DNA of 33,471 nt from Bacteroidota bacterium (GTDB taxonomy: Bacteria; Bacteroidota; Bacteroidia; Bacteroidales; DYOH01). The notes below the pieces were generated by a model. It ran no database searches. It was not told where the DNA came from and worked only from the letters and a program-made list of their open reading frames with translations. This document shows positions 18,555 through 27,770 of the stretch, piece by piece; the stretch's first letter is position 1; each line of letters starts with the position of its first letter. A program made the translations under genes and the position numbers. Location: contig JAIFMY010000215.1 in the NCBI GenBank assembly GCA_020048155.1, positions 1 to 33,471 of the forward strand, given 5' to 3'.

Positions 18555-19721
18555 ATGAAAAACCTGGTTGCATTCACTTTCTTGCTTGCTTTTACAGCAC
18601 AGGCTTTTGCACAAAAAGATACTGTAAACATCAGTACCTATACATCATGCGAAAACGCACTTGACCTTACCGGAAAAACAGTTTTTGGACCTACATCTGC
18701 CCCTGGTGCAGCCAAAGAACTTGTTTTTGGACGGGCCGAATATGTAGTGTGGTACTCGTTCAAGGCTGTAAAAAGTGGGAAACTTACCTTCGAAATTATA
18801 CCCATGGATACCCTCGATAATTATGACTTTATGGTATTCCAAGAAGAAGGCAGAAACTTTTGTTCAAATGCAGGCAGCAAAATTCAGCCCGTTAGATTCA
18901 ATTATGCCCGTACCGATTTAGCATCGCAAGGACGTACAGGACTCTCAGCTATGGGCAACGATCTTACCTACGCCAAAGCACTGGATGTTAAAGAAGGTGA
19001 AATATATTACATAAAAGTTTCGAACCTTTATGAGGAACGAAAAGGACACACTATGGTCTTTAAGTACCTCGAAACTTATCAGGTAAAAGGCACTGCTGTA
19101 GACCGCGAAACCCAGAAGGAGATGAAAGATGTAGAAATAGTATGCACCAATACACGCACAGGCGAAATTATTGGCCAAACAATTACCGATAAAAAAGGTG
19201 AATTTCTACTCGATCTTAGTTTTACAATCGAGGCCTATACTTTTCCAAAATTTCAGATACAAGCCTATTCTGATAAGTATTTTCTTTCAGACTCGCTGGT
19301 ACCTGCAAAAGACATAAAAGCCGGTTTGCCATACTTGAAATTCACTATGGATAAATTGAAAAAAGATGCAAAATATCCGCTAAACGTTTTTTTCTCTGCC
19401 AATTCTCCAAACTCTATGGTTGAACCCGGTTCATACGCAATACTAGAGAAAGTATACCAACTGCTTTATAAAAATCCATCAATTGAAATCATAGTTGAAG
19501 GCCATTCAAACGGTTTTTATCCCAGTACCGAGGTAGATTATCAGCTTAGCGAAGACAGGGCTCGGGCGGTAAAAAGCTATTTTGTGTCGAGAGGCATTAG
19601 CGCAGAAAGGATAGAAATAGTGAGTCGTGGTTGCGAAAAAATGATTTATCAGTTTCCTTTAGATGAAATTGAAGAGAGTTTCAACAGACGAGTTGAAATT
19701 TATATTTCCAAATTCAAATAA
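18555..19721 (+). CDS. OmpA-family outer-membrane/peptidoglycan-binding protein
   Basis: Signal peptide AFTAQAFAQ; carboxypeptidase-regulatory-like segment (VKGTAVDRETQKEMKDVEI); C-terminal OmpA motif IEIIVEGHSN...LSEDRARAVKSYFVSRGISAERIEIVSRG...NRRVEIYI. Confidence 0.9.
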   Translation: MKNLVAFTFLLAFTAQAFAQKDTVNISTYTSCENALDLTGKTVFGPTSAPGAAKELVFGRAEYVVWYSFKAVKSGKLTFEIIPMDTLDNYDFMVFQEEGRNFCSNAGSKIQPVRFNYARTDLASQGRTGLSAMGNDLTYAKALDVKEGEIYYIKVSNLYEERKGHTMVFKYLETYQVKGTAVDRETQKEMKDVEIVCTNTRTGEIIGQTITDKKGEFLLDLSFTIEAYTFPKFQIQAYSDKYFLSDSLVPAKDIKAGLPYLKFTMDKLKKDAKYPLNVFFSANSPNSMVEPGSYAILEKVYQLLYKNPSIEIIVEGHSNGFYPSTEVDYQLSEDRARAVKSYFVSRGISAERIEIVSRGCEKMIYQFPLDEIEESFNRRVEIYISKFK

Positions 19722-19895
19722 TCTGATAAAAGTTTATTTGATGTAGAAAAAGATGAAAATATTAGTCTGGTGGCATGATTATTGTAAAGAAAATTATAAT
19801 TAAATTCATATACATATAATTTAATTTAAATACATTTGCTTCACAATTGCTATCTAACCTTACATTTGAGTTATAGATTATAATATGCTGATAAT

Positions 19896-20414
19896 ATGAA
19901 AAATATATTTTGGATTGCTTCACTTTTTATTGTAATGATTACAAATAATGTGGCACAAGCTCAGGACGATAAGTTCAAGGCGCTGATGATTTATAATTTT
20001 ACAAGGGTAACTGGCTGGCCCGACGATTATCTTCAGGGGAATTTTATAATTACAGTGCTGGGCGAATCTGCTGTTTTTGATGAGCTAAACAATATAGCTC
20101 AATCTAAAAAAGTGGGTATTCAGACCATCGAAGTACGCAGAATAGCCTCAGTAGGTGATATTACCAGAACCCACATTCTATACATACCTTCCAGCCAAAA
20201 CGCGCTTCTTCCTGAAGTACTCAAAAAAACAAAAGACAACGGAACCCTGGTTATCTCAGAGAAAAAAGGTCTTACTGATCCTGGTGCTTGTATCAACTTC
20301 TTTGCTGAAGATGGTCAATTGAAATATCAGGTGCATGTTGCCAATTTGAAAACCAAAGGGTTAAAACCTTCTACAAGTCTTACTTCTCCTGAAAATGCAG
20401 TTCAAATAAACTAA
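19896..20414 (+). CDS. YfiR family (DUF4154) periplasmic protein
   Basis: Signal peptide; FKALMIYNFTRVTGWPDDYLQGNFIITVLGESAVFDELN; THILYIPSS; TLVISEKKGLTDPGACINFFAEDGQLKYQVHV. Confidence 0.85.
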   Translation: MKNIFWIASLFIVMITNNVAQAQDDKFKALMIYNFTRVTGWPDDYLQGNFIITVLGESAVFDELNNIAQSKKVGIQTIEVRRIASVGDITRTHILYIPSSQNALLPEVLKKTKDNGTLVISEKKGLTDPGACINFFAEDGQLKYQVHVANLKTKGLKPSTSLTSPENAVQIN

Positions 20415-20443
20415 GGAGCATAATATACATCTTATTCATGTTG

Positions 20444-20473
20444 CAAAAGCGCCTCAACGGCGCTTTTGTTTTA
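20444..20473 (+). terminator. Intrinsic terminator between YfiR and the MCP gene
   Basis: CAAAAGCGCC-TCAAC-GGCGCTTTTG (20444-20468), a 10-bp perfect stem, followed by TTTTAT. Confidence 0.8.
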
Positions 20474-20531
20474 TACTTATATTGCAGAATTGGAAATATT
20501 GGTTTAAATTCAACAAAATTTTATTTGCAGT

Positions 20532-22670
20532 ATGAAGCAGTATCTAAGCAAAGCGAAGGTCTTTTATAATAAAAGCCTCACTAATAAATTTTTAGTATTC
20601 GTACTTCCTACAGTATTTATAGGAATTTTAATTTTTACAGTTATTGTTTACAGTCTCGAAAGGCGTACACTTATACATTCTTTCCAAGTAAATTCAGAAC
20701 GTTTAAATGAGAAGACAAGCATAAGCATTAGAATATTTCACGAGCAACTTATTCAAACTGTCATCGATTTTTCAAATAGAAGCAGGGTAAAGGAAATTTG
20801 CCTCAATCCGAACGATTCTCTTCAACATGCACTATTAAGTGAAACATTGGATTCGTTTGTTTCTAATAATCCTTACATTGTAAATATAGCTCTACTTATA
20901 AAAATAGAGCTAAGTGATGGTGTTGTAATAAATGTTAATGAAACTCCAAAATCTGTAAACAACGGCGGTGTATTGGCCGATGGATTAAAAGGTCGAACCA
21001 TTGGTGCCGATTTCATGGATAAAAATTTCACTAAGTTTGCTTTTAATGGTATAGTAAGTTTTATAAGTGATGTGTATACTAATGATGATGGAAAAGAGAC
21101 TTTTGCCGTTTCCGCACCTGTATTTTCAGAAGAGAATCAGGTAATAGGTGCAATAGTATTATTTGTTAACGCTGCATACTATTACGAGCAAATACTAAAA
21201 GTTGATCATGCGTCTGATACAAATTACACTTTTATTGTGAATGAAAAAAAGCAAATCATTGCACATCCCGATAATGCGTTGCTAGGTGAAAATATAGTTA
21301 TGCTCAACCAAGGTGCCATTCCCGATAAAATATTTTCAGACAATTCTTTTTTCTCTGAAGTGTACAATGGTACCCGAAAATATTATGTTGTGTCAATTAT
21401 TCCCAAATCAACTAATAATATGGAATCGGATCTGTATGTAGTTAATACCAGTTCTAAAATAGAGGTACTGAATACTGCATACACATTGCTGGTTTATATG
21501 CTTATATTTTCTGTAATATTTCTATTGGCGATGTATTTAATTATTAGTTTTATCGCCAAAAGATCCATAACAAAACCTATAGACAACCTCCAGAAGTATA
21601 TTCTGCAGATGTCAAAAGGTATCATACACGTAGATTCTACTATAAAAAGCCAAGATGAAATTGGTAAAATTGCCGAATCGCTTCGCGAATACAATCATAA
21701 ATTGAAAGATGTAATACTGACCGTAAAAGAAGGCATTGAAAACATAACCAACGGGACTTTGCAAATTTCATCGAGCTCTGAACGGGTAGCGCAAGGAGCA
21801 AACGAGCAGGCTTCTAGTGCCGAGGAGGTTTCTTCGAGCATGGAGCAAATGCTATCCATCATTCACCAAAATACTGAAACAGCCAACAATACAAGCAGCA
21901 ATGCTAAGAAAATAGCCGAAAACATAAACATTGTGAATAAATCTGTTGAAAATACAGTTATGGCAATGCGCGAAATAGCTGAGAAAATTGGAATCATTGA
22001 TGAGATAGCGCATCGAACAGATCTGCTGGCCATCAATGCAGCCATAGAGGCATCCAGAGCCGGTGAGCAAGGCAAAGGCTTTGCTGTAGTGGCAGCCGAG
22101 ATACGCAAATTGGCCGAGCGTAGCCAGGAGGCGGCACAAGAAATAGGTGCACTATCCGGCAGAAATCTGCAAGTGGCAGACAGAAGTGGAAAACTACTTA
22201 CACAGATAGTTCCCGAGATTGTAAAATCGAGCGAAATGATGCAGGATATTGCACAGGCCAGCCAGGAACAAAACGCCGGTGCATCGCAAGTAAACAGGGC
22301 AGTGATGCAGCTAACCGACGTGATTCAGCAAAATGCATCGGCGGCGGAAGAAATGAGCACCTCGTCTCAAGAAATGAAAGAACAAGCCATATTGCTTGAG
22401 AAGGGAATTTCATTTTTTGCCATTGATGAAGGCGAACATAGTACTAAAATCATGCTTAGTAAGCAGCTTCAAGAAATAATGGAAAAACTCAGATCGATCG
22501 ATCGGGGCGAAATACAAGCTGGAGGCACTTTTGATCATATGCCCGAAGAAAAAATGGATATTAAAAATAAAAATTCAGAAACAACCCCTAGCGGCAAAAA
22601 ACAAACCCAAGGCAAAGGAGTAGATATTATACTGGACGAAGCAAACGATGAGCATTACGAAGCCTTCTGA
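20532..22670 (+). CDS. Methyl-accepting chemotaxis protein (Cache-type sensor, HAMP, MCP signalling domain)
   Basis: Two TM segments flanking a ~270-aa periplasmic domain ([21 protein letters not shown]), HAMP, and the signalling hairpin [50 protein letters not shown]. Confidence 0.95.
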   Translation: MKQYLSKAKVFYNKSLTNKFLVFVLPTVFIGILIFTVIVYSLERRTLIHSFQVNSERLNEKTSISIRIFHEQLIQTVIDFSNRSRVKEICLNPNDSLQHALLSETLDSFVSNNPYIVNIALLIKIELSDGVVINVNETPKSVNNGGVLADGLKGRTIGADFMDKNFTKFAFNGIVSFISDVYTNDDGKETFAVSAPVFSEENQVIGAIVLFVNAAYYYEQILKVDHASDTNYTFIVNEKKQIIAHPDNALLGENIVMLNQGAIPDKIFSDNSFFSEVYNGTRKYYVVSIIPKSTNNMESDLYVVNTSSKIEVLNTAYTLLVYMLIFSVIFLLAMYLIISFIAKRSITKPIDNLQKYILQMSKGIIHVDSTIKSQDEIGKIAESLREYNHKLKDVILTVKEGIENITNGTLQISSSSERVAQGANEQASSAEEVSSSMEQMLSIIHQNTETANNTSSNAKKIAENINIVNKSVENTVMAMREIAEKIGIIDEIAHRTDLLAINAAIEASRAGEQGKGFAVVAAEIRKLAERSQEAAQEIGALSGRNLQVADRSGKLLTQIVPEIVKSSEMMQDIAQASQEQNAGASQVNRAVMQLTDVIQQNASAAEEMSTSSQEMKEQAILLEKGISFFAIDEGEHSTKIMLSKQLQEIMEKLRSIDRGEIQAGGTFDHMPEEKMDIKNKNSETTPSGKKQTQGKGVDIILDEANDEHYEAF

Positions 22671-23676
22671 TAATACACCCAGTATTCTGCTAGATAATCT
22701 GACCATTGGTATTGATTCTCAAACGCCAATTTTTGAGAGAATTAACTTGTGTGGTTCAGAATCAGAGCTAATTGCCCTCATAGGTCCCAACGGAATTGGA
22801 AAAAGTACTTTGCTTAAAACCTGCATCAATTTTCTAAAACCTGTCAGTGGTAAAATTTTCATTAATACCAGACCTTTACACAAGTTTCAATCACATGAGT
22901 TGTCCGCTACGGTCAGTTTTGTATCTTCCAAAATACAATATAACGTACACCAACGTGTGTACGATTTTGTGGCTTTAGGGCGTACTCCTTTTATGAAATG
23001 GACTGGAAGACTAAGCAAACACGATGAGAGCATCATAAAGGAAGCACTCTTACTTACCGACCTGATTCACTTTCAGCACAGATACATGGATGAGCTCAGC
23101 GATGGGGAGCGCCAGCGGGTTGCCATAGCACGTGCCCTGGCTCAGAACACCCCTCTCATACTCATGGACGAACCTACTGCATATCTGGATATTGGCAACA
23201 AAATTATTCTTGTAGATTTGCTCCATCATTTGTGCAAAACCAAAAATAAAACCATTGTCTTTTCAACCCACGATTTGCAAATTGCGCTTTGCCATGCAGA
23301 TAAAATCTGGTTTTTGGCCGAGGAAGGTGCATCGGAAGCAGCTCCCGAAGATATGATGTTGCACAACCGCTTCAAAAGCTTGTACCACAATCTTAAATCG
23401 AACTACAATCTCATTACCGGCCAGTTTGAGTATTTGGATACCGGAAAGCATACTTTCAAAATATGGAGTACTGCAAATGCTTTCGATTGGCTTTCAAAAG
23501 CGCTCTTGAGAAATGGGTACAGCGCTTCCAAAGCCCTTAGTCAACAAGATGCGGATATTGAATACTTTTCTGAAAATGAGACATACCTATGGAAAATTTT
23601 TTCCGTTAATAGAAACACCCCGGAGGGGTTTCACTCAATTTATGATTTGATTAAATTCATAAACGTTAATTACTAA
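22648..23676 (+). CDS. ABC transporter ATP-binding protein (FecE/BtuD-like) with C-terminal extension
   Basis: Walker [10 protein letters not shown], signature [15 protein letters not shown], Walker [14 protein letters not shown]-loop STHD. Overlaps the MCP gene by 23 nt. Confidence 0.92.
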   Translation: MSITKPSDNTPSILLDNLTIGIDSQTPIFERINLCGSESELIALIGPNGIGKSTLLKTCINFLKPVSGKIFINTRPLHKFQSHELSATVSFVSSKIQYNVHQRVYDFVALGRTPFMKWTGRLSKHDESIIKEALLLTDLIHFQHRYMDELSDGERQRVAIARALAQNTPLILMDEPTAYLDIGNKIILVDLLHHLCKTKNKTIVFSTHDLQIALCHADKIWFLAEEGASEAAPEDMMLHNRFKSLYHNLKSNYNLITGQFEYLDTGKHTFKIWSTANAFDWLSKALLRNGYSASKALSQQDADIEYFSENETYLWKIFSVNRNTPEGFHSIYDLIKFINVNY

Positions 23677-23677
23677 C

Positions 23678-23908
23678 ATGTATATTATGGAATCAACATT
23701 CAGGAAAATGGTAGCCTTTGTATTGGTAGGCTTGGTGCTTGTACTCATTTCCATCGGCATTTTGTCAGTTTGGGAAATTATAAATCTGGAACACCTTATG
23801 TCGCGTCTTCTGCGTTCATTGTTTATAGTATTTGTGGGCGCAGTGGTCATATTGTTTATATTTGCTGTATTGGTGCGCGACAACGACCGTGGCAGAAGAA
23901 CTGAATAA
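23678..23908 (+). CDS. Small two-TM membrane protein
   Basis: 76 aa with two hydrophobic segments (MVAFVLVGLVLVLISIGILSVW; LFIVFVGAVVILFIFAVLV). Starts 1 nt after the ABC stop codon; an alternative ATG is at 23687. Confidence 0.65.
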   Translation: MYIMESTFRKMVAFVLVGLVLVLISIGILSVWEIINLEHLMSRLLRSLFIVFVGAVVILFIFAVLVRDNDRGRRTE

Positions 23909-24040
23909 GGTCTGCGTTTATATTGCATAATTATGCTTTATTCTTGTTACGGATTGAGTATATGTAATTGTTTAACATGTTTTATTATCGCAATGCTAAA
24001 GTTAACCCGAAAATATGCGTCTCGAAGATTGATTGCAATT

Positions 24041-24204
24041 ATCCCTTAGAGATAAAATATGAATAGCCACTTACACCATATGTGGTTAGTTATTTCTGAC
24101 TTTAACTGATTGGCTGTAAATATCCCGTAGGGATAAAATATGAATAGCCCCGTACGTAGTGCGGGGCTATTTTTTGAAATTCCGATAACAACACCGAAGG
24201 TGTT
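24041..24204. repeat. Cluster of modular small-hairpin repeats
   Basis: ATCCC(T/G)TAG(A/G)GATAAAATATGAATAGCC occurs at 24041-24068 and 24122-24149 (26 of 28 identical). Hairpins are ATCCC-GTA-GGGAT (24122-24134), AGCCCCGTAC-GTA-GTGCGGGGCT (24146-24168) and AACACC-GAA-GGTGTT (24190-24204). Confidence 0.85.
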
Positions 24205-24312
24205 GAATATAAACATTACCCATTTTTGAACAATAAGAAATTAATAACAAAACGTAATAATGTGGTTTAATATCAATTGCTTATAAAGATATGGGATCAA
24301 TAAAAATGGGCA

Positions 24313-24345
24313 TAAAAAAACCTTGCTTATACAAGCAAGGTAGTC
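24313..24345 (-). terminator. Intrinsic terminator for the mini-lipoprotein
   Basis: CCTTGCTTATACAAGCAAGG (24321-24340; stem CCTTGCTT/AAGCAAGG); on the minus strand it is followed by TTTTTTT. Confidence 0.8.
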
Positions 24346-24367
24346 TTTTTTTTTGGCAGTACTAAAA

Positions 24368-24538
24368 TTACTGAACTTTAACTGTTGTATCAGCAGTTGT
24401 AGTTGTAGTAGTTTCAGTAGTTGTAGTAGTCTCAGTTTTTACTGTATCAGTTGCAGTACCTTCAGTAGAAGCGCTGTTACCACATGCAACAACGAAAAAC
24501 ATGCCAAGACCCAAGATTAAATAAACTAACTTTTTCAT
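24368..24538 (-). CDS. 56-aa Thr-rich mini-lipoprotein (not in ORF track)
   Basis: Minus-strand translation MKKLVYLILGLGMFFVVACGNSASTEGTATDTVKTETTTTTETTTTTTADTTVKVQ*. Lipobox VVAC; own terminator immediately downstream. Confidence 0.75.
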   Translation of the reverse strand: MKKLVYLILGLGMFFVVACGNSASTEGTATDTVKTETTTTTETTTTTTADTTVKVQ

Positions 24539-24630
24539 AACTTCATTTCTGGTTTAAGATTCGATACAAAAGTAAAAATTAATTGAATTGTTGATACACT
24601 TTTATAAAAATTTTGTTGTAAACGTTTGTA

Positions 24631-26646
24631 TCAGGCAAAGCGCTGCTTATAAATGGCTTCCAAGGCAAACATTTCGTCTCTCAGACGTGCTGCTTCCATG
24701 AAATTTTGCTCTTTCGCCTCTTTTTTCATCAATATTTTTACATTTTCGATTGCCTTTTGCAAAGCTTCTTTCGACATATATTTTACCACAGGTTCTGCTG
24801 CAATCACCAATTGAGTATCTTTTCCGTATTCTGCTGGTTTTTGGGTCGAAGATTCGTTGCCCATCACCGTTTTGTGCGATTTTACGATGGCTGTAGGTTT
24901 CAACCCGTGCTTTTCGTTGTATGCCATTTGCTTGGTGCGCCGGTAAAGGGTTTCGTCCATGGTTTTTTTCATAGAAGGGGTTATGGTATCGGCATACATG
25001 ATAACCAATCCGTTTAAGTTACGAGCAGCACGCCCCGCAGTTTGGGTGAGGGCTTTCACATTTCGCAAAAAACCTTCTTTGTCTGCATCCAATATGGCTA
25101 CAAGCGAAACCTCCGGTAAGTCAAGTCCTTCGCGAAGCAGGTTTACGCCCACCAGCACGTCTATGAGTCCTTTTCTGAGTTGATCCATTATTTCCACCCT
25201 TTCCATAGTATCCACATCAGAGTGTATGTATCGGCATTTTATATTGAACCGCAGTAGGAATTTGCTCAGTTCTTCGGCCATTTTTTTTGTGAGTGTAGTT
25301 ACAAGTATACGCTCATTTACGTCTATGCGCTTATTTATTTCGCTGAGTAAATCGTCCATTTGGTTCAGGCTGGGGCGTACATCAATAATAGGGTCGAGCA
25401 GGCCGGTAGGGCGAATGATTTGCTCCACAATTACCCCTTCGCATCTGGCTAGCTCATAGTCTGCAGGTGTGGCGCTCATGTATACAGTCTGGTTGGTGAG
25501 TTCTTCAAATTCTTCAAACTTGAGCGGACGGTTGTCGAGCGCAGCAGGCAGTCTGAAACCGTATTCCACGAGTACTTGCTTGCGTTTGTGGTCGCCGCCA
25601 TACATGGCGTGTATTTGCGGTATGGTTACATGGCTCTCGTCTATGATGGTTAGATAGTCTTTGGGGAAATAATCGAGCAAGCAGAACGGGCGTGAACCTG
25701 CCACACGGCCATCAAAATACCTAGAGTAGTTTTCAACGCCCGGGCAATAGCCCAGCTCGCGCAGCATTTCAATGTCGGCACTTACACGTTCTTCAATTCG
25801 GCGGGCTTCAGATGCTTTTCCGTTTTTCCTGAAAAAAGCAGCCTGTTTCACCATATCGTCCTGTATCTGGTTCATGGCTTTGGACAGCCTTTCTTTGGTA
25901 GTCATGAATATATTGGCGGGAAAAATGGTCGCATACTCCAACTTTTCAATGGTTTTTCCATTGGCGGGGTCGAAGCTGTATAGTTCTTCCACCTCGTCGC
26001 CAAACATGATGATGCGATAGGCATAGTCGCCATAAGCCACAAAAACATCAATGGTATCGCCTTTTACCCTGAAATTTCCGCGATTAAATTCTACTTCGCT
26101 TCGTGAGTAGAGGCTGTCTACAAGGCTGTGCAGAATCTTGTTGCGGCTTATTTTCTGGTTGATGGTAAGGTGTATTACGTTGGCATAAAAATCCTCGGGG
26201 TTGCCTATACCATAAAGGCATGAAACCGATGAAACCACAATCACATCGCGCCTGCCCGAAAGCAACGATGAGGTAGTGCTGAGACGTAATTTTTCAATTT
26301 CCTCATTTATCGAAAGGTCTTTTTCGATAAAAGTATCAGTAACCGGAAGGTAGGCTTCGGGCTGATAATAGTCGTAGTATGAAACAAAATATTCTACCTT
26401 GTTGTATGGGAAAAATTGCTTGAACTCGCCATATAGTTGGGCTGCAAGGGTTTTGTTGTGACTCAGCACCAATACAGGCCTTTGCACACGTTCTATCACA
26501 TTGGCTATACTGAAAGTTTTGCCCGAGCCTGTAACACCTTGCAGAATCTGAAATTTTATATTCGTATCCAATCCTTCAGAAAGCTGGTTTATGGCTTCGG
26601 GTTGGTCGCCAGTAGGCTGAAATGGGGATACAATTTTGAATTTCAT
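24631..26646 (-). CDS. uvrB: Excinuclease ABC subunit B
   Basis: FQPTGDQPEAINQL, LQGVTGSGKTFSIANVI, YFVSYYDYYQPEAYLP, GVNLLREGLDLPEVSLVAILDADKEGFLR, and the C-terminal UVR motif KEQNFMEAARLRDEMFALE. Confidence 0.98.
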   Translation of the reverse strand: MKFKIVSPFQPTGDQPEAINQLSEGLDTNIKFQILQGVTGSGKTFSIANVIERVQRPVLVLSHNKTLAAQLYGEFKQFFPYNKVEYFVSYYDYYQPEAYLPVTDTFIEKDLSINEEIEKLRLSTTSSLLSGRRDVIVVSSVSCLYGIGNPEDFYANVIHLTINQKISRNKILHSLVDSLYSRSEVEFNRGNFRVKGDTIDVFVAYGDYAYRIIMFGDEVEELYSFDPANGKTIEKLEYATIFPANIFMTTKERLSKAMNQIQDDMVKQAAFFRKNGKASEARRIEERVSADIEMLRELGYCPGVENYSRYFDGRVAGSRPFCLLDYFPKDYLTIIDESHVTIPQIHAMYGGDHKRKQVLVEYGFRLPAALDNRPLKFEEFEELTNQTVYMSATPADYELARCEGVIVEQIIRPTGLLDPIIDVRPSLNQMDDLLSEINKRIDVNERILVTTLTKKMAEELSKFLLRFNIKCRYIHSDVDTMERVEIMDQLRKGLIDVLVGVNLLREGLDLPEVSLVAILDADKEGFLRNVKALTQTAGRAARNLNGLVIMYADTITPSMKKTMDETLYRRTKQMAYNEKHGLKPTAIVKSHKTVMGNESSTQKPAEYGKDTQLVIAAEPVVKYMSKEALQKAIENVKILMKKEAKEQNFMEAARLRDEMFALEAIYKQRFA

Positions 26647-26667
26647 AACTCAAACGATGAAGTGAAA

Positions 26668-27723
26668 CTAGTTTTGTGAAAACAAAATATATACTGGTAG
26701 ATGGTCGCTGTAGCCTCCAAAATAAGATTTTCCGCCATACGTTTTATTGGGTACCGATGTGCCTGCTTTGGGATTTTCGTACATTATCCATTTCTCGCTG
26801 AAAATTTGTCCGCTGTTTAATTCTGCTTTCCATCCTTTCCGGGCATTAAGTAATCCGTTGGAAACAATGATATTGTCCAGCATATTCCAGTCTCCCTTGA
26901 AATTGTAGGAACCTTCTTTGTTTACCGCTTTCTGATATAGTGTATTATGTAAATCGGTTTTGTCGGTGGGACTAAGTTTTGCACGAAGGGTTTGGTCGAG
27001 ACTTACATCGGTAGGAGTGTCGTTGAAATCGCCGGTAATAACAATTTTTGCATCCATGTTGATTTTGAGTATGGAATCTACTTGAACACGCAACAACGTT
27101 GCTGCATAAATACGCCTTGGCGCTGTTGTTTCATTCCCTTCACGCCTTGAATTCCAATGGTTTACATAAAAGTGAACAGTGTCCTTTTGTCCAACCAGAC
27201 ATTTTACATAAAGTATATCTCTGGTTGCTTTGTCTTCTTCGAACGGGTACTTAATGGGTAACTTCTGACTGTACAATACTTTTATAATATCCGCTCTGTA
27301 CATAAGTGCAACGTCTATGCCTCTACCGTCAGGGCTATCGTAGTGTACAATGCCATAATTTCCGGGTTTCATGGCTGCAGTATTCGCAAGGTCTTGCAGT
27401 ACCGTCATATTTTCAATTTCCATGAGCGTTACTATGGCGGGGAGGTCGTTTTTATTGATTGCAGTTATCACTTTTGCCAAGTCGTTCAGTTTTTTATCGT
27501 AACGTGTGGCATTCCATTTCAGATTCCCATCCGGGGTAAATTCCTCATCGTTGATAGTTGGATCGTTGATGGTATCGAACAGGTTTTCTACATTGTAACT
27601 TACCAGAGTTGCGGCATATTTTCCGGCAACTGTATTGTTGCTTTCCGTTTTTTGTGCTATGCATGCCCCTATAAGTGTTACAACCATAAGAACAATAGAT
27701 AAAATATAGAATGACTTTTTCAT
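26668..27723 (-). CDS. Endonuclease/exonuclease/phosphatase family protein, exported (probable lipoprotein)
   Basis: VSYNVENLFDTINDP, LMEIEN, VNHWNSRREGNE, VITGDFNDTPTD, FGGYSDHLPVYILF. ATG at 27723 gives lipobox VVTLIGAC. Confidence 0.9.
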   Translation of the reverse strand: MKKSFYILSIVLMVVTLIGACIAQKTESNNTVAGKYAATLVSYNVENLFDTINDPTINDEEFTPDGNLKWNATRYDKKLNDLAKVITAINKNDLPAIVTLMEIENMTVLQDLANTAAMKPGNYGIVHYDSPDGRGIDVALMYRADIIKVLYSQKLPIKYPFEEDKATRDILYVKCLVGQKDTVHFYVNHWNSRREGNETTAPRRIYAATLLRVQVDSILKINMDAKIVITGDFNDTPTDVSLDQTLRAKLSPTDKTDLHNTLYQKAVNKEGSYNFKGDWNMLDNIIVSNGLLNARKGWKAELNSGQIFSEKWIMYENPKAGTSVPNKTYGGKSYFGGYSDHLPVYILFSQN

Positions 27724-27770
27724 AAATGTATAATTGGCTTTAATTATGATTAATTTTTTCAAAAAAAGGA

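Noticed and set aside
19798-19826. AATTAAATT/AATTTAATT inverted repeat upstream of the second YfiR
   Set aside because: Only A and T bases in an AT-rich intergenic region; expected by chance.
24041-24204. Possible CRISPR array
   Set aside because: Only two full repeat copies, hairpin-rich and degenerate, irregular spacing, no cas genes.
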